The notes under the pieces are model-generated. The model searched no databases. It saw only the letters and a list, made by a program, of their open reading frames with translations, and was not told the origin of the DNA. Below, piece by piece: positions 8,632-16,166 of a stretch of 25,658 nt of DNA; positions within the stretch are counted from its first letter, which is position 1; every line of letters begins with the position of its first letter. Source of the DNA: JBGAWK01 sp044227665 (lineage in GTDB: Bacteria > Bacteroidota > Bacteroidia > Chitinophagales > JADIYW01); assembly GCA_044227665.1 (NCBI GenBank), contig JBGAWK010000033.1, positions 1 through 25,658 of the forward strand, read 5' to 3'. The position numbers were made by a program, and so were the translations under genes.

Positions 8632-8639
8632 TAATCTTG
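8632..8639 (+). promoter_or_regulatory. Putative -7 box of rseP
   Basis: TAATCTTG differs from TAnnTTTG at one position and is followed by CA. It ends 5 nt before the rseP ATG. No clear -33 element is seen. Confidence 0.35.
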
Positions 8640-8644
8640 CACTT

Positions 8645-10012
8645 ATGGAGTTATGGATACGAATTGCACAGTTGATGTTGAGTATTACGCTACTTGTATT
8701 TGTGCACGAATTAGGACATTTTATCCCTGCTAAGTTATTTAAGATAAGAGTAAGTAAATTCTATATCTTTTTTGACTTTCTTTTTCCACTGCCCAATGTG
8801 TTGCCATTTTCACTCTTCAAGAAAAAGATTGGAGAGACAGAATATGGCTTAGGATGGTTTCCTTTTGGCGGATATGTGCAGATAGACGGCATGGTGGATG
8901 AGAGTATGGATGTGGAAAAACTGAAAGAAGAGCCTAAGCCTTGGGAATTCAGGTCTAAGCCTGTATGGCAGCGCTTCATAGTAATGGTAGGTGGTGTAGC
9001 TGTAAATGTGGTGGTGGCGATATTGATATATATAGGACTGCTATGGTGGAAAGGGGAAACCTTTCTTCCTATGCAAAATGCAAAATATGGGGTTTGGGTT
9101 ACAGATTCCATAGGCTACAAACTTGGGTTGCAAAATGGCGATAAGATTGTGAAAGTAGGGGATAAGACTATCGAAGATTTTGATGATTTTACTAAAGAGC
9201 TTATATTGTCCCAGTCTAAAGATATTACTATAAATAGAGGGGATTCATTGAGGGTTTTGCAAATTCCTAAAGGATTTATAGGGGAATTGGTAAAATTCAA
9301 GAAAGAAAAGCAGCCGCTCATTATGCCAAGATTTCCTGTAGAAATTAGAGATATAGTAAAGGGACAGCCTGCGGAAAAATCTGGCTTACAGCATGGTGAC
9401 AGGATAGTTGCTGTCAATAACAACGATATTCAGTTTTTTGATGAATTACAATATGAATTAGCACAACTGAAAAATAAGTCTGCGGTAATAAAATATGTAA
9501 GACATACAGATACACTACATTCAGATTCCATACATGTAACCAAAGAAGGGAAAATTGGTATTGCTGTAAATGACTCGCTACCTTCTTTTTTTGAATTAAA
9601 AGATATTCATTATAGTTTTATAGGAGCGATTCCTGCCGGGTTTAGTAAGGCTTATACTACTTTGAGCAATTATATACAGCAGTTTGGCCTACTCTTCTCA
9701 GGGGAGGTGAAAGCCAAAGATTCGCTGGGAGGTTTTGGGTCTTTTACTAAGATGTTTGCCCCTCAGTGGGACTGGGTAGCTTTCTGGAATATGACGGCAC
9801 TTATCTCTATCATTTTAGCCTTTATGAATATCTTGCCTATTCCTGCTTTAGATGGCGGACATATAGTATTTCTACTCTATGAAGGCATATTCCGCAAGCC
9901 TCCACCGCAAAAGGTGATGGAATATGCACAGATAGCCGGTATGATATTATTGTTTGGATTGATGATATATGCCAATGGGCTAGATGTATTCAGAGCGTGG
10001 TTTCAAAAATAG
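8645..10012 (+). CDS. rseP: Site-2 zinc metalloprotease RseP family (M50)
   Basis: Intramembrane protease that cuts transmembrane substrates such as anti-sigma factors. In the 455 residues, HELGH at 21-25 in the first membrane helix provides two zinc ligands and the catalytic Glu, and NILPIPALDGGH with D403 in a C-terminal membrane helix provides the third. Two PDZ-like segments lie between (about 150-215 and 230-300), the second containing GLQHGDRIVAVN. Length matches the family. It follows dnaG by 88 nt but has its own -7-like box. No sigma/anti-sigma pair is nearby, so the substrate cannot be inferred. Confidence 0.93.
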   Translation: MELWIRIAQLMLSITLLVFVHELGHFIPAKLFKIRVSKFYIFFDFLFPLPNVLPFSLFKKKIGETEYGLGWFPFGGYVQIDGMVDESMDVEKLKEEPKPWEFRSKPVWQRFIVMVGGVAVNVVVAILIYIGLLWWKGETFLPMQNAKYGVWVTDSIGYKLGLQNGDKIVKVGDKTIEDFDDFTKELILSQSKDITINRGDSLRVLQIPKGFIGELVKFKKEKQPLIMPRFPVEIRDIVKGQPAEKSGLQHGDRIVAVNNNDIQFFDELQYELAQLKNKSAVIKYVRHTDTLHSDSIHVTKEGKIGIAVNDSLPSFFELKDIHYSFIGAIPAGFSKAYTTLSNYIQQFGLLFSGEVKAKDSLGGFGSFTKMFAPQWDWVAFWNMTALISIILAFMNILPIPALDGGHIVFLLYEGIFRKPPPQKVMEYAQIAGMILLFGLMIYANGLDVFRAWFQK

Positions 10013-10046
10013 CAGTATATCCACATCGTCCTAAATATTTAACATA

Positions 10047-10074
10047 CAAGCTAAGTAATATTTACTTAAACTTG
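10047..10074 (+). promoter_or_regulatory. Imperfect hairpin with a -7-like box before the metal-dependent hydrolase gene
   Basis: CAAG (10047-10050) and TAAGTAA (10052-10058) pair with TTACTTA (10062-10068) and CTTG (10071-10074), leaving a small internal loop. The right arm contains TAAACTTG (10067-10074), close to TAnnTTTG and 20 nt before the ATG at 10095. There is no T-run, so an operator or promoter-overlapping palindrome fits better than a terminator. Confidence 0.3.
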
Positions 10075-10094
10075 CTGTAACTAAAATGTAATAT

Positions 10095-10955
10095 ATGTCA
10101 AGTGCAGCAAATACGGCATACAATGCTGAAGAAATCAAGATACGGAGAGTAAACTTTCAATTCTCTGAATCTTCTAAGCGTTTTTACTATAAAAACAACC
10201 CATTTAGTACCCACTTTATCAATGCATTACATATAGTATTTCCTACGGGAGAAAGATTTTTTGTCAATTCCGTACTCAAAAACAAAGACAAAGTGAAGGA
10301 CGAAAAGCTGAAAAAGCAAGTTCGTAATTTCTGTGGACAGGAAGGCATTCACAGTGCTATGCACGAAAGATTTTGGAATATCCTATATGCCAAGGGTTAC
10401 AATATCAAAGGGTATGAGAAACATATAGATGATGTATTGCACAAGGTGGTGGCAAAGTTGCAGTTGCCTTTATCCGAAACTAAAGATTTGGATCTTATTG
10501 CTACTACCTGCCTCGAGCATTTTACTGCCTTATTTGGACATGCACTTATAAAGAATGTCCAAGTAAATAAAGAAGAATTTCCTGATGACTTATTGGAACT
10601 TTTCCAGTGGCATGCTGCAGAAGAAATAGAACATAAACACGTAGCCTTTGATGTACTGCAATTAGCAGATAAAAATGAATATCCCAAAAGGGTAATTGCT
10701 ATGCCTGTGGTAACGGCATTGTTGTATTTTTATCTTTCTGTAGGAATGGGCATACTCCTATACCAAGACAGGAAAGAATTACGTGCAAAGGAGCTGCCAC
10801 GGCAATTCTATGAATTTGCCACAGGATTATTTTCAGAACTTCATGCCAAAGCCTATAAAGAATATTTCAATTTCTATAAAAAGAATTTCCATCCCTCCGA
10901 TTTGGATGACTACTATTTGGCAGAAAATTTCTTTAGAGATAAGACCTATGCCTGA
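10095..10955 (+). CDS. Predicted metal-dependent hydrolase, PF10118-like
   Basis: A 286-residue protein resembling the 'predicted metal-dependent hydrolase' family (PF10118/COG3687). Conserved acidic and histidine clusters are visible: FPTGERFF (about 50-57), QEGIHSAMHERF (about 82-93), LEHFTALFGH (about 138-147) and WHAAEEIEHKH (about 172-182). The spacing of Glu and ExxH clusters in helices suggests a ferritin-like di-metal site; that is inference. One hydrophobic segment (about 202-222) could be membrane-associated. The true substrate of the family is unknown to me. It converges on the DUF4296 lipoprotein gene with only 2 nt between stop codons. Confidence 0.85.
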   Translation: MSSAANTAYNAEEIKIRRVNFQFSESSKRFYYKNNPFSTHFINALHIVFPTGERFFVNSVLKNKDKVKDEKLKKQVRNFCGQEGIHSAMHERFWNILYAKGYNIKGYEKHIDDVLHKVVAKLQLPLSETKDLDLIATTCLEHFTALFGHALIKNVQVNKEEFPDDLLELFQWHAAEEIEHKHVAFDVLQLADKNEYPKRVIAMPVVTALLYFYLSVGMGILLYQDRKELRAKELPRQFYEFATGLFSELHAKAYKEYFNFYKKNFHPSDLDDYYLAENFFRDKTYA

Positions 10956-10957
10956 AA

Positions 10958-11389
10958 TTATTGTGTAGGCTTCTGAATAATATCAGGCATCTGCTTGCGT
11001 AGCTGTTCCAGTCGCTGCTTAGGAGGCAGCGTAGATATTCGCTGTTCTATAGGGGCTAGGGTGTCTTTTACCGCAGGTATCTTCTCTACTTTTTTGCTGA
11101 TATTACTTAGCATACTATCTAAGAGTATAGGATGTTCTATGTAATAATTGTATGAACTATTAAAGGTCAAAGAATCCGTATTGTGTCTGGAAAACACCCA
11201 TTGTGTTACCGAATCCATTTGCTCGACACTCAACAGCCCTTGGTAGTAGGTGGAATAAGATTGTGTAAGTAACATATCCAGCAGTATAGCTTCCATTTTA
11301 TCTTCAGCTATCAGATTCTTAGGTTTATCCCGATTTGAACAGGACAACACAATCGTGATAATGACATATATTTGAAGAAAAATCTTCAT
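10958..11389 (-). CDS. DUF4296 family lipoprotein
   Basis: A 143-residue predicted lipoprotein. ATG at 11389 gives a basic start, a hydrophobic stretch and the lipobox-like VLSC with C17 as the lipidation site; starting further upstream would bury this signal. After the signal, MEAILLDMLLTQ and the following helical segment match the DUF4296 pattern seen widely in Bacteroidota; function is unknown. The C-terminus is Pro/Gln/Lys-rich. Its ATG overlaps the yggS ATG on the other strand (shared CATG, 11387-11390), so both promoters must lie inside the neighbour's coding region or the mRNAs must have very short leaders. Confidence 0.85.
   Translation of the reverse strand: MKIFLQIYVIITIVLSCSNRDKPKNLIAEDKMEAILLDMLLTQSYSTYYQGLLSVEQMDSVTQWVFSRHNTDSLTFNSSYNYYIEHPILLDSMLSNISKKVEKIPAVKDTLAPIEQRISTLPPKQRLEQLRKQMPDIIQKPTQ
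11367..11374 (+). promoter_or_regulatory. Putative -7 box of yggS inside the lipoprotein gene
   Basis: TATATTTG matches TAnnTTTG. It lies 13 nt before the yggS ATG, within the first codons of the divergent lipoprotein gene. No well-spaced -33 TTTG is visible, so this is tentative. Confidence 0.4.
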
Positions 11390-12053
11390 GTTTGATAGTT
11401 TGCAGTATGATAGGATAGCAAAGGTAGCAAAAGAATATGAGGCTACGATAATAGCTGTCACCAAAACAAAACCCATAGAAGAAATAATTGAAGCCTATAA
11501 TTATGGTCTCAGAGACTTTGGGGAAAATAAAGTACAAGAACTCTGTGCCAAATATGAATGTATGCCTAAGGATATACAATGGCATCTGATAGGGCATCTA
11601 CAGACCAATAAAGTGAAATATATTGCCCCATTTGTCACACTTATACATAGTATAGACAGCTATAAATTACTAGAAGTAGTAAACAAAGAAGCCACAAAAC
11701 ATAATCGCATCATCAATGTATTATTACAAGTACATATCGCTACCGAAGAAGAAAAATTTGGCTTCGATAGCAAGGAACTTTTCTCCTTATTGAATGAAGG
11801 AATATATAGAAATCTTTCACATATCTCTATATGCGGACTAATGGGTATGGCTACTTTTACAGAGGACAAAGAAGTCATACAAAAAGAGTTTAAAGAACTT
11901 CATACTTTATTTTGTAAAATTAAAAACACCTATTTTCAAGGACATGATGCCTTTAGGATATTGTCTATGGGAATGTCCGGTGACTATGATATTGCACTAG
12001 CCTGCGGCAGTAATATGATTAGAATCGGCAGCATATTATTTGGGAAACGGTAG
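11388..12053 (+). CDS. yggS: YggS family pyridoxal 5'-phosphate homeostasis protein
   Basis: PLP-binding protein without known catalysis that keeps free vitamin B6 and amino/keto-acid pools balanced. The 221 residues form an alanine-racemase-like TIM barrel. AVTKTKP carries the PLP lysine at about K26. FGENKVQEL, WHLIGHLQTNK, HSID and the C-terminal LSMGMSGDYDIALACGSNMIRIG phosphate-binding region are all present. Length is normal. ATG at 11388 gives the usual short N-terminus and overlaps the start codon of the divergent lipoprotein gene. Confidence 0.95.
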   Translation: MFDSLQYDRIAKVAKEYEATIIAVTKTKPIEEIIEAYNYGLRDFGENKVQELCAKYECMPKDIQWHLIGHLQTNKVKYIAPFVTLIHSIDSYKLLEVVNKEATKHNRIINVLLQVHIATEEEKFGFDSKELFSLLNEGIYRNLSHISICGLMGMATFTEDKEVIQKEFKELHTLFCKIKNTYFQGHDAFRILSMGMSGDYDIALACGSNMIRIGSILFGKR

Positions 12054-12091
12054 TCTTTGTGTTTATTAAATAATATTGTACATTCGTAGCA

Positions 12092-12862
12092 ATGTTTCAG
12101 CAAGGATTATTTAAAGACAAAATAGTTTTGGTCACCGGAGGTGGCAGCGGTATTGGATATGCTATTGCACAGCAATACTTGTCTTATGGGGCTAAGGTAT
12201 GGATAGGGTCACGTAAAGAAGATAGAATCAGCAAAGCAATAGAAGAGTTGAGTGCTTATGGAAATGTACGTGGCACAAAGTTAGATATCCGTGAACCGGA
12301 AGATATACAGCAATTGGCGGCAAAGATAAAAGAAGAGGACGGCAGGCTGGATATTCTTATCAATAATGCAGGAGGACAATTTCCCTCCGCTGCGGAAAAT
12401 ATATCTTTCAACGGTTTCAAAGCAGTAGTCACCAATAATTTGATAGGGACTTTTTATGTATGTCAAGTGATGGCAAACACATTTTTTATACCTCAAAAAT
12501 CCGGAAATATCGTCAATATTATAGCAAATGTATTTAGAGGATTTCCAGGTATGTCCCATACCGGAGCGGCACGTGCAGGTGTAGATAATCTTACCATGTC
12601 GCTGTCCGTAGAATGGGCGCGATTCAATATCAGAGTAAATGCCATTGCTCCCGGTATCATACAATCCTCAGGGTTGGACAATTATCCACCGCAATTTTTG
12701 GAAGGCATAACTCAGGCCATTCCAGCAAAGAGAATGGGAAGTACCGAAGAGGTCGCAATGCCTGTATTATTCTTGAGTTCACCTATGGCATCATTTGTCA
12801 CCGGAGAGACCCTTTATGTAGATGGTGGCAACAGACTTTGGGGAGACCAATGGAAAATGTAA
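12092..12862 (+). CDS. Short-chain dehydrogenase/reductase, 2-enoyl-CoA reductase (PECR)-like
   Basis: NAD(P)-dependent SDR of 256 residues. The Rossmann motif TGGGSGIG is at 15-22 and NNAGG at 91-95. The region around HTGAARAGVDNLTMSLSVEWA and the IRVNAIAPGII segment resemble trans-2-enoyl-CoA reductases of the PECR/2,4-dienoyl-CoA reductase type, so fatty acyl-CoA is the likely substrate class. The canonical YxxxK site is replaced: the aligned positions are T157 and R161. That replacement, with an HxGAAR context, is as far as I recall shared with PECR-type enzymes, so this is probably not loss of function. It starts 38 nt after yggS. Confidence 0.88.
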   Translation: MFQQGLFKDKIVLVTGGGSGIGYAIAQQYLSYGAKVWIGSRKEDRISKAIEELSAYGNVRGTKLDIREPEDIQQLAAKIKEEDGRLDILINNAGGQFPSAAENISFNGFKAVVTNNLIGTFYVCQVMANTFFIPQKSGNIVNIIANVFRGFPGMSHTGAARAGVDNLTMSLSVEWARFNIRVNAIAPGIIQSSGLDNYPPQFLEGITQAIPAKRMGSTEEVAMPVLFLSSPMASFVTGETLYVDGGNRLWGDQWKM

Positions 12863-12895
12863 TTTTTTTTAGTATAATTGCAGTTTAATTTTATC

Positions 12896-13876
12896 ATGAC
12901 GGAGACAACACAAACTCAAAACAACAACAAACTCCACGCCGCTTATATCACTATAATAATTTTGCTTTTACTAGGATTGGTATATACCAATTTTAGGTTA
13001 AAGAAGCAGACGGAAAATATTGTAGTAGTTACTAACGAATATGATAAAGCCAAAAAATTATATAGTGATTTGGACAATATGTACCAAAAAGCTCTTACCG
13101 ATATAGATACCTATAGGGACGAAACAGTACAGCTGGATAGTGTCCTTAATGCAAGAGAGACAGAACTTACGGCCAAAAGAAACTATATAGCAACATTATT
13201 GAACAATGCAAAAAATAATGATGTTGAGTTGGCAAGAGTTAAAAAATTGATTGATGAGTTCAACAACGAAAGATTAGCATTCCAAAAGAAGATAGATGAA
13301 TTATTGATGGCAAATCAGGAGCTCAAAGCTTCTAATGACACGCTTACTATAGAGAAGCAGACTTTAACACAAAAACTCGAAGAGATTTTTATAGAAAAAG
13401 ATCAGGTTATCAAAGAAAAAGAAGAAGCACTCACAGAAAATCAGAAGTTAAAAACAAAAATTGACAAAGCCTCTATACTTACTACTCGCAACCTATCAGT
13501 TACGCCTATAAGGCTAAAAAAGAATGACAAAGAAGTGGAGGTAAGCAAAGCTTCGGAAGTAGAGAAGCTAAAAGTATGTTTTGAAGTATTAGAGAATAAA
13601 ATTGCACCTTCAGGTGAGACAGAATTGGTGATACGCATTATTTCTCCTGATGGCTCTACCATACAGACACAGGCATTGGGTAGCGGTACATTCATAGATG
13701 CAGAATCAGGTAACTCTATGCCCTATACCTATAAAATTCGTCCCGACTATCAGAATGTTTCAAAGAATATATGCTCCCTTTGGAGTCAGGATTTCAAGTT
13801 TTCTGCCGGAAAATATAGCTACCAAGTATATCAAAAAGGGATATTAATAGGCGATAATACCTTTACGCTGAAATAA
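12896..13876 (+). CDS. Membrane-anchored coiled-coil protein, function unknown
   Basis: A 326-residue protein. ATG at 12896 is preferred over an upstream TTG-type start at 12878, because the -7-like box TATAATTG (12873-12880) lies just upstream. A short polar N-terminus precedes one membrane helix (about 16-35), a long coiled coil (about 45-195) rich in K/E/L/Q heptads, and a C-terminal globular beta-rich domain (about 205-326) ending with YQVYQKGILIGDNTFTLK. This suggests an inner-membrane anchor with the coil and beta domain in the periplasm. Similar Bacteroidota proteins exist but I know of no function. It is separated by 33 nt from the SDR gene. Confidence 0.8.
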   Translation: MTETTQTQNNNKLHAAYITIIILLLLGLVYTNFRLKKQTENIVVVTNEYDKAKKLYSDLDNMYQKALTDIDTYRDETVQLDSVLNARETELTAKRNYIATLLNNAKNNDVELARVKKLIDEFNNERLAFQKKIDELLMANQELKASNDTLTIEKQTLTQKLEEIFIEKDQVIKEKEEALTENQKLKTKIDKASILTTRNLSVTPIRLKKNDKEVEVSKASEVEKLKVCFEVLENKIAPSGETELVIRIISPDGSTIQTQALGSGTFIDAESGNSMPYTYKIRPDYQNVSKNICSLWSQDFKFSAGKYSYQVYQKGILIGDNTFTLK

Positions 13877-14482
13877 ATAACTTATTGCTAACTTCTGAAA
13901 TCATCGCTAGCAGGCTTTTAGTTTATTTAGTAGTTGGAACCCAACCTATTGTAAATAATAATGACTAGGGCAAGGTATGAAAATTCTTGGTGTCTCTAAA
14001 GTCAGAATATTGTTGGCTATCCTGTAATAATAATGATTACACGATAAAACGCTTTGTTTTAATAGCATATTTAGCAGCAACTTTTGTACTAAAAGGTCAA
14101 GCCATAAGACTACAATCAATGAATATATCCTATTTGGGAGAAATGTAACACATCCAGACTTGAAACTTGGAATAAGCTATATAGGAAAACATTGGGACAA
14201 AACCAAAATAAAAAGATGCGGGCGGTAATTCAAAATAAATAGTTAAGCTCAAGTATCGCATTTTATTTTCATAAGGTTTTCCAATTGGCAATTTTCATCT
14301 TACCTAGATTGAATTATTCGAGAAAAAATAGCAAAGGAATTTACATTGCGTATGCTTTAGCAGTAGGATAGATGAGAAGAGTTATTCCAAAAGTTTATAG
14401 TTAATATATTCATTTATTTTCTTAGATAATCATTATATGTGTAATCTCTCTTTTGACCGTATAAAAAATGTAGAGGGGAGAG
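13877..14482. other. Gene-poor interval between the coiled-coil gene and ostA
   Basis: A 606-bp stretch with no intact gene. Its right two-thirds hold a decayed coding sequence (14044-14404, plus). The left part (13877-14040) has only short open stretches, such as a 17-codon ATG frame at 13978, and no motif I recognise. No clear terminator hairpin is visible for either flanking gene. Confidence 0.7.
14044..14404 (+). pseudogene. Decayed gene for a small exported, probably outer-membrane protein
   Basis: Joined across frames, this reads as a Bacteroidota exported protein. Frame A (14044-14145) gives KRFVLIAYLAATFVLKGQA, a signal peptide with ATA where ATG is expected, then NISYLGE. Frame B (14142-14228) continues with NVTHPDLKLGISYIGKHWDK until TAA at 14226. 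Frame C (14243-14404) continues with SSSIAFYFHKVF, LPRLNYSRKNSKGIYIAYA and GxMRRVIPKVYS, interrupted by TAG at 14240 and again at 14369, where Tyr would be expected. The 'HPxxKLGISY', 'FYFHK' and 'YxxGVGYxRTFIP'-like pattern recalls a family of small Bacteroidota outer-membrane proteins that I cannot name. Lost start, at least two frameshifts and three stops show it is dead. Confidence 0.75.
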
Positions 14483-16165
14483 CTAAGGCTCGGTTTTTTT
14501 TGGAGGGGCTAGCTTTTGGTATCTTTGAGTATTGCGGATGACTGCCCATTTATCAATAGGTTTTAAGTTCCACCTCCAGTTAAATCCATCAAGAAGATAA
14601 TTGTCTAAGTCTATATCTTTCATGGGCGTAAATATCGCTTCCGGAGCTTGTAAAAGACTTATTTGCTGTATCTCATCGTCCAAAACATTGATTTTGATAT
14701 AGGCACTCTTGGTGCGGTTGCCTCCTATATACTGACTGCTGTCATTTTTCAAAAAATATATGCTTTCGGCATTGCCATCTACGAAGATATGCGCTATCTT
14801 ATCATTTTGTAGGTAGATATGTATGTCGTTACCTTTAATTTGATTGAAGATACTGTCTTCATTCATTGTAGCAATAAAGGCATTGTTGTGCAGTACTATT
14901 TCATCTACTTTCTTGTCCTTCATGAATAGGAGTAGGGTGTCTGCGGATATTTGTGTGCTGTCCATCCATGCCAGAGGGCTGCCCGTGAGTATCATTACAG
15001 AGTCTCTGTAGTCGGCATAGAGCGAGTCAGCGAGGACACTCAACTCTTTTTGGAATATTTTGGTGTGATAATATGCCTGCAAAATTCTAGCACTATCTTG
15101 TATGCCTATGATGCTGTCTTTTACAAAGTAAGTATAGTAGGAGCGTATGGTGTCGGCACTAAGGTATAGGGTGTCTGATTCTGCTGTATCTATTTGCAAG
15201 AGCAGGGGGTCGTCAAATGCCTTGCTATAGCCACCGCTATCGGCGTAGATGATTACGCCGGATTGTATCTCAAAATGCTCTTCCTTATGTACAAAGGATA
15301 CATCGCCGACGGCTATACCTGTATTGTGTTTTTTATTTATATCTATAGAATCTGCTGTAAGTGTGGCATCGGTACGATTGATAGTCGTTCTTCCGTCAAA
15401 GCTTAGTTTGTCATGGATATTGTCATAATATCCGCTAGTAGTGATGATGGTGTCTTCATCGCCTATTATTAGCGTTTTTCCAACAAAGTAGGCAATATCT
15501 TTACGGATATCATAGCGGAGAGAATCTGCATAAATATCGTAATCGCTATTGGAGAGATGAACTTTGTTCTTAAAAAGGGCAACTTCTTTCTTGTGGTCAT
15601 AGCGTCCCTCTATACTGGTAATAGTTGTACTGTCTTTGGTGATGGTAGCACCTTGGAGATAGTTGCCTATATCTTTATCCATGTCATAGTCAAGGGAGGG
15701 GGCCTGTATTTTTATTTTGCCGTCATCTAATAGCACATTTCCCGTAAGTGTAGCCATACGCATATCTCCGTAGTATTTTACAAAATCTGCGTAAATATGC
15801 ATTGTGTCGCCGTTCCTGATGTGTATATTTCCTCCGGCTTCTACATAGTTGCTTTCTACAAATAGCGTGGCACTATCTCCTGAAAATTTGGTCGTCTTAT
15901 GCCGTAGTACTACATTGTCTTTCAGTATCCTTTTTGTAACACCTATTGTAGAATCATGGGATTGGGAAAACAAATCGGAGCGCAGTATTTCTATTCTTCT
16001 GAGCCGTTCTTTCTCAGAAAGTTTTGTAGAGTCTATAACTGTAGGCTTTATGGAATAGGGGTCAAAAGGTAAGCTAAAGCCTGGTGGCTCAGCTCTAAGG
16101 ATGCCAAAAAGTAATAACGATGTTATAAGTAAAAGTCCATACTTACCATGCCTGATTAGGGGCAT
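14483..16165 (-). CDS. OstA/LptA-like periplasmic LPS transport protein
   Basis: A 560-residue protein with an N-terminal signal peptide (about 1-26) followed by repeated beta-jellyroll segments of the OstA/LptA type, typified by YVEAGGNIHIRNGDTMHIYADFVKY-like strands (about 90-115) and repeated 'hIyADxhxYD' units up to about 480. LptA-type domains form the periplasmic bridge that carries LPS to the outer-membrane LptD. It is much longer than E. coli LptA (about 185 residues), as Bacteroidota OstA-like proteins usually are. ATG at 16165 is 1 nt after the stop of the upstream MlaD-like gene. It is the last gene of the amidase–MCE–OstA run, with the LptD-like gene divergent at the other end. 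Confidence 0.88.
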   Translation of the reverse strand: MPLIRHGKYGLLLITSLLLFGILRAEPPGFSLPFDPYSIKPTVIDSTKLSEKERLRRIEILRSDLFSQSHDSTIGVTKRILKDNVVLRHKTTKFSGDSATLFVESNYVEAGGNIHIRNGDTMHIYADFVKYYGDMRMATLTGNVLLDDGKIKIQAPSLDYDMDKDIGNYLQGATITKDSTTITSIEGRYDHKKEVALFKNKVHLSNSDYDIYADSLRYDIRKDIAYFVGKTLIIGDEDTIITTSGYYDNIHDKLSFDGRTTINRTDATLTADSIDINKKHNTGIAVGDVSFVHKEEHFEIQSGVIIYADSGGYSKAFDDPLLLQIDTAESDTLYLSADTIRSYYTYFVKDSIIGIQDSARILQAYYHTKIFQKELSVLADSLYADYRDSVMILTGSPLAWMDSTQISADTLLLFMKDKKVDEIVLHNNAFIATMNEDSIFNQIKGNDIHIYLQNDKIAHIFVDGNAESIYFLKNDSSQYIGGNRTKSAYIKINVLDDEIQQISLLQAPEAIFTPMKDIDLDNYLLDGFNWRWNLKPIDKWAVIRNTQRYQKLAPPKKTEP

Positions 16166-16166
16166 A

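Noticed and set aside
10047..10074. Hairpin after rseP as an intrinsic terminator
   Set aside because: No T-run follows either arm and the stem is interrupted; recorded instead as a possible operator or promoter palindrome.
13978..14028. Short ATG frame upstream of the pseudogene as a leader peptide or small gene
   Set aside because: Seventeen codons only, with no motif or start signal; chance frames of this size are common in AT-rich DNA.
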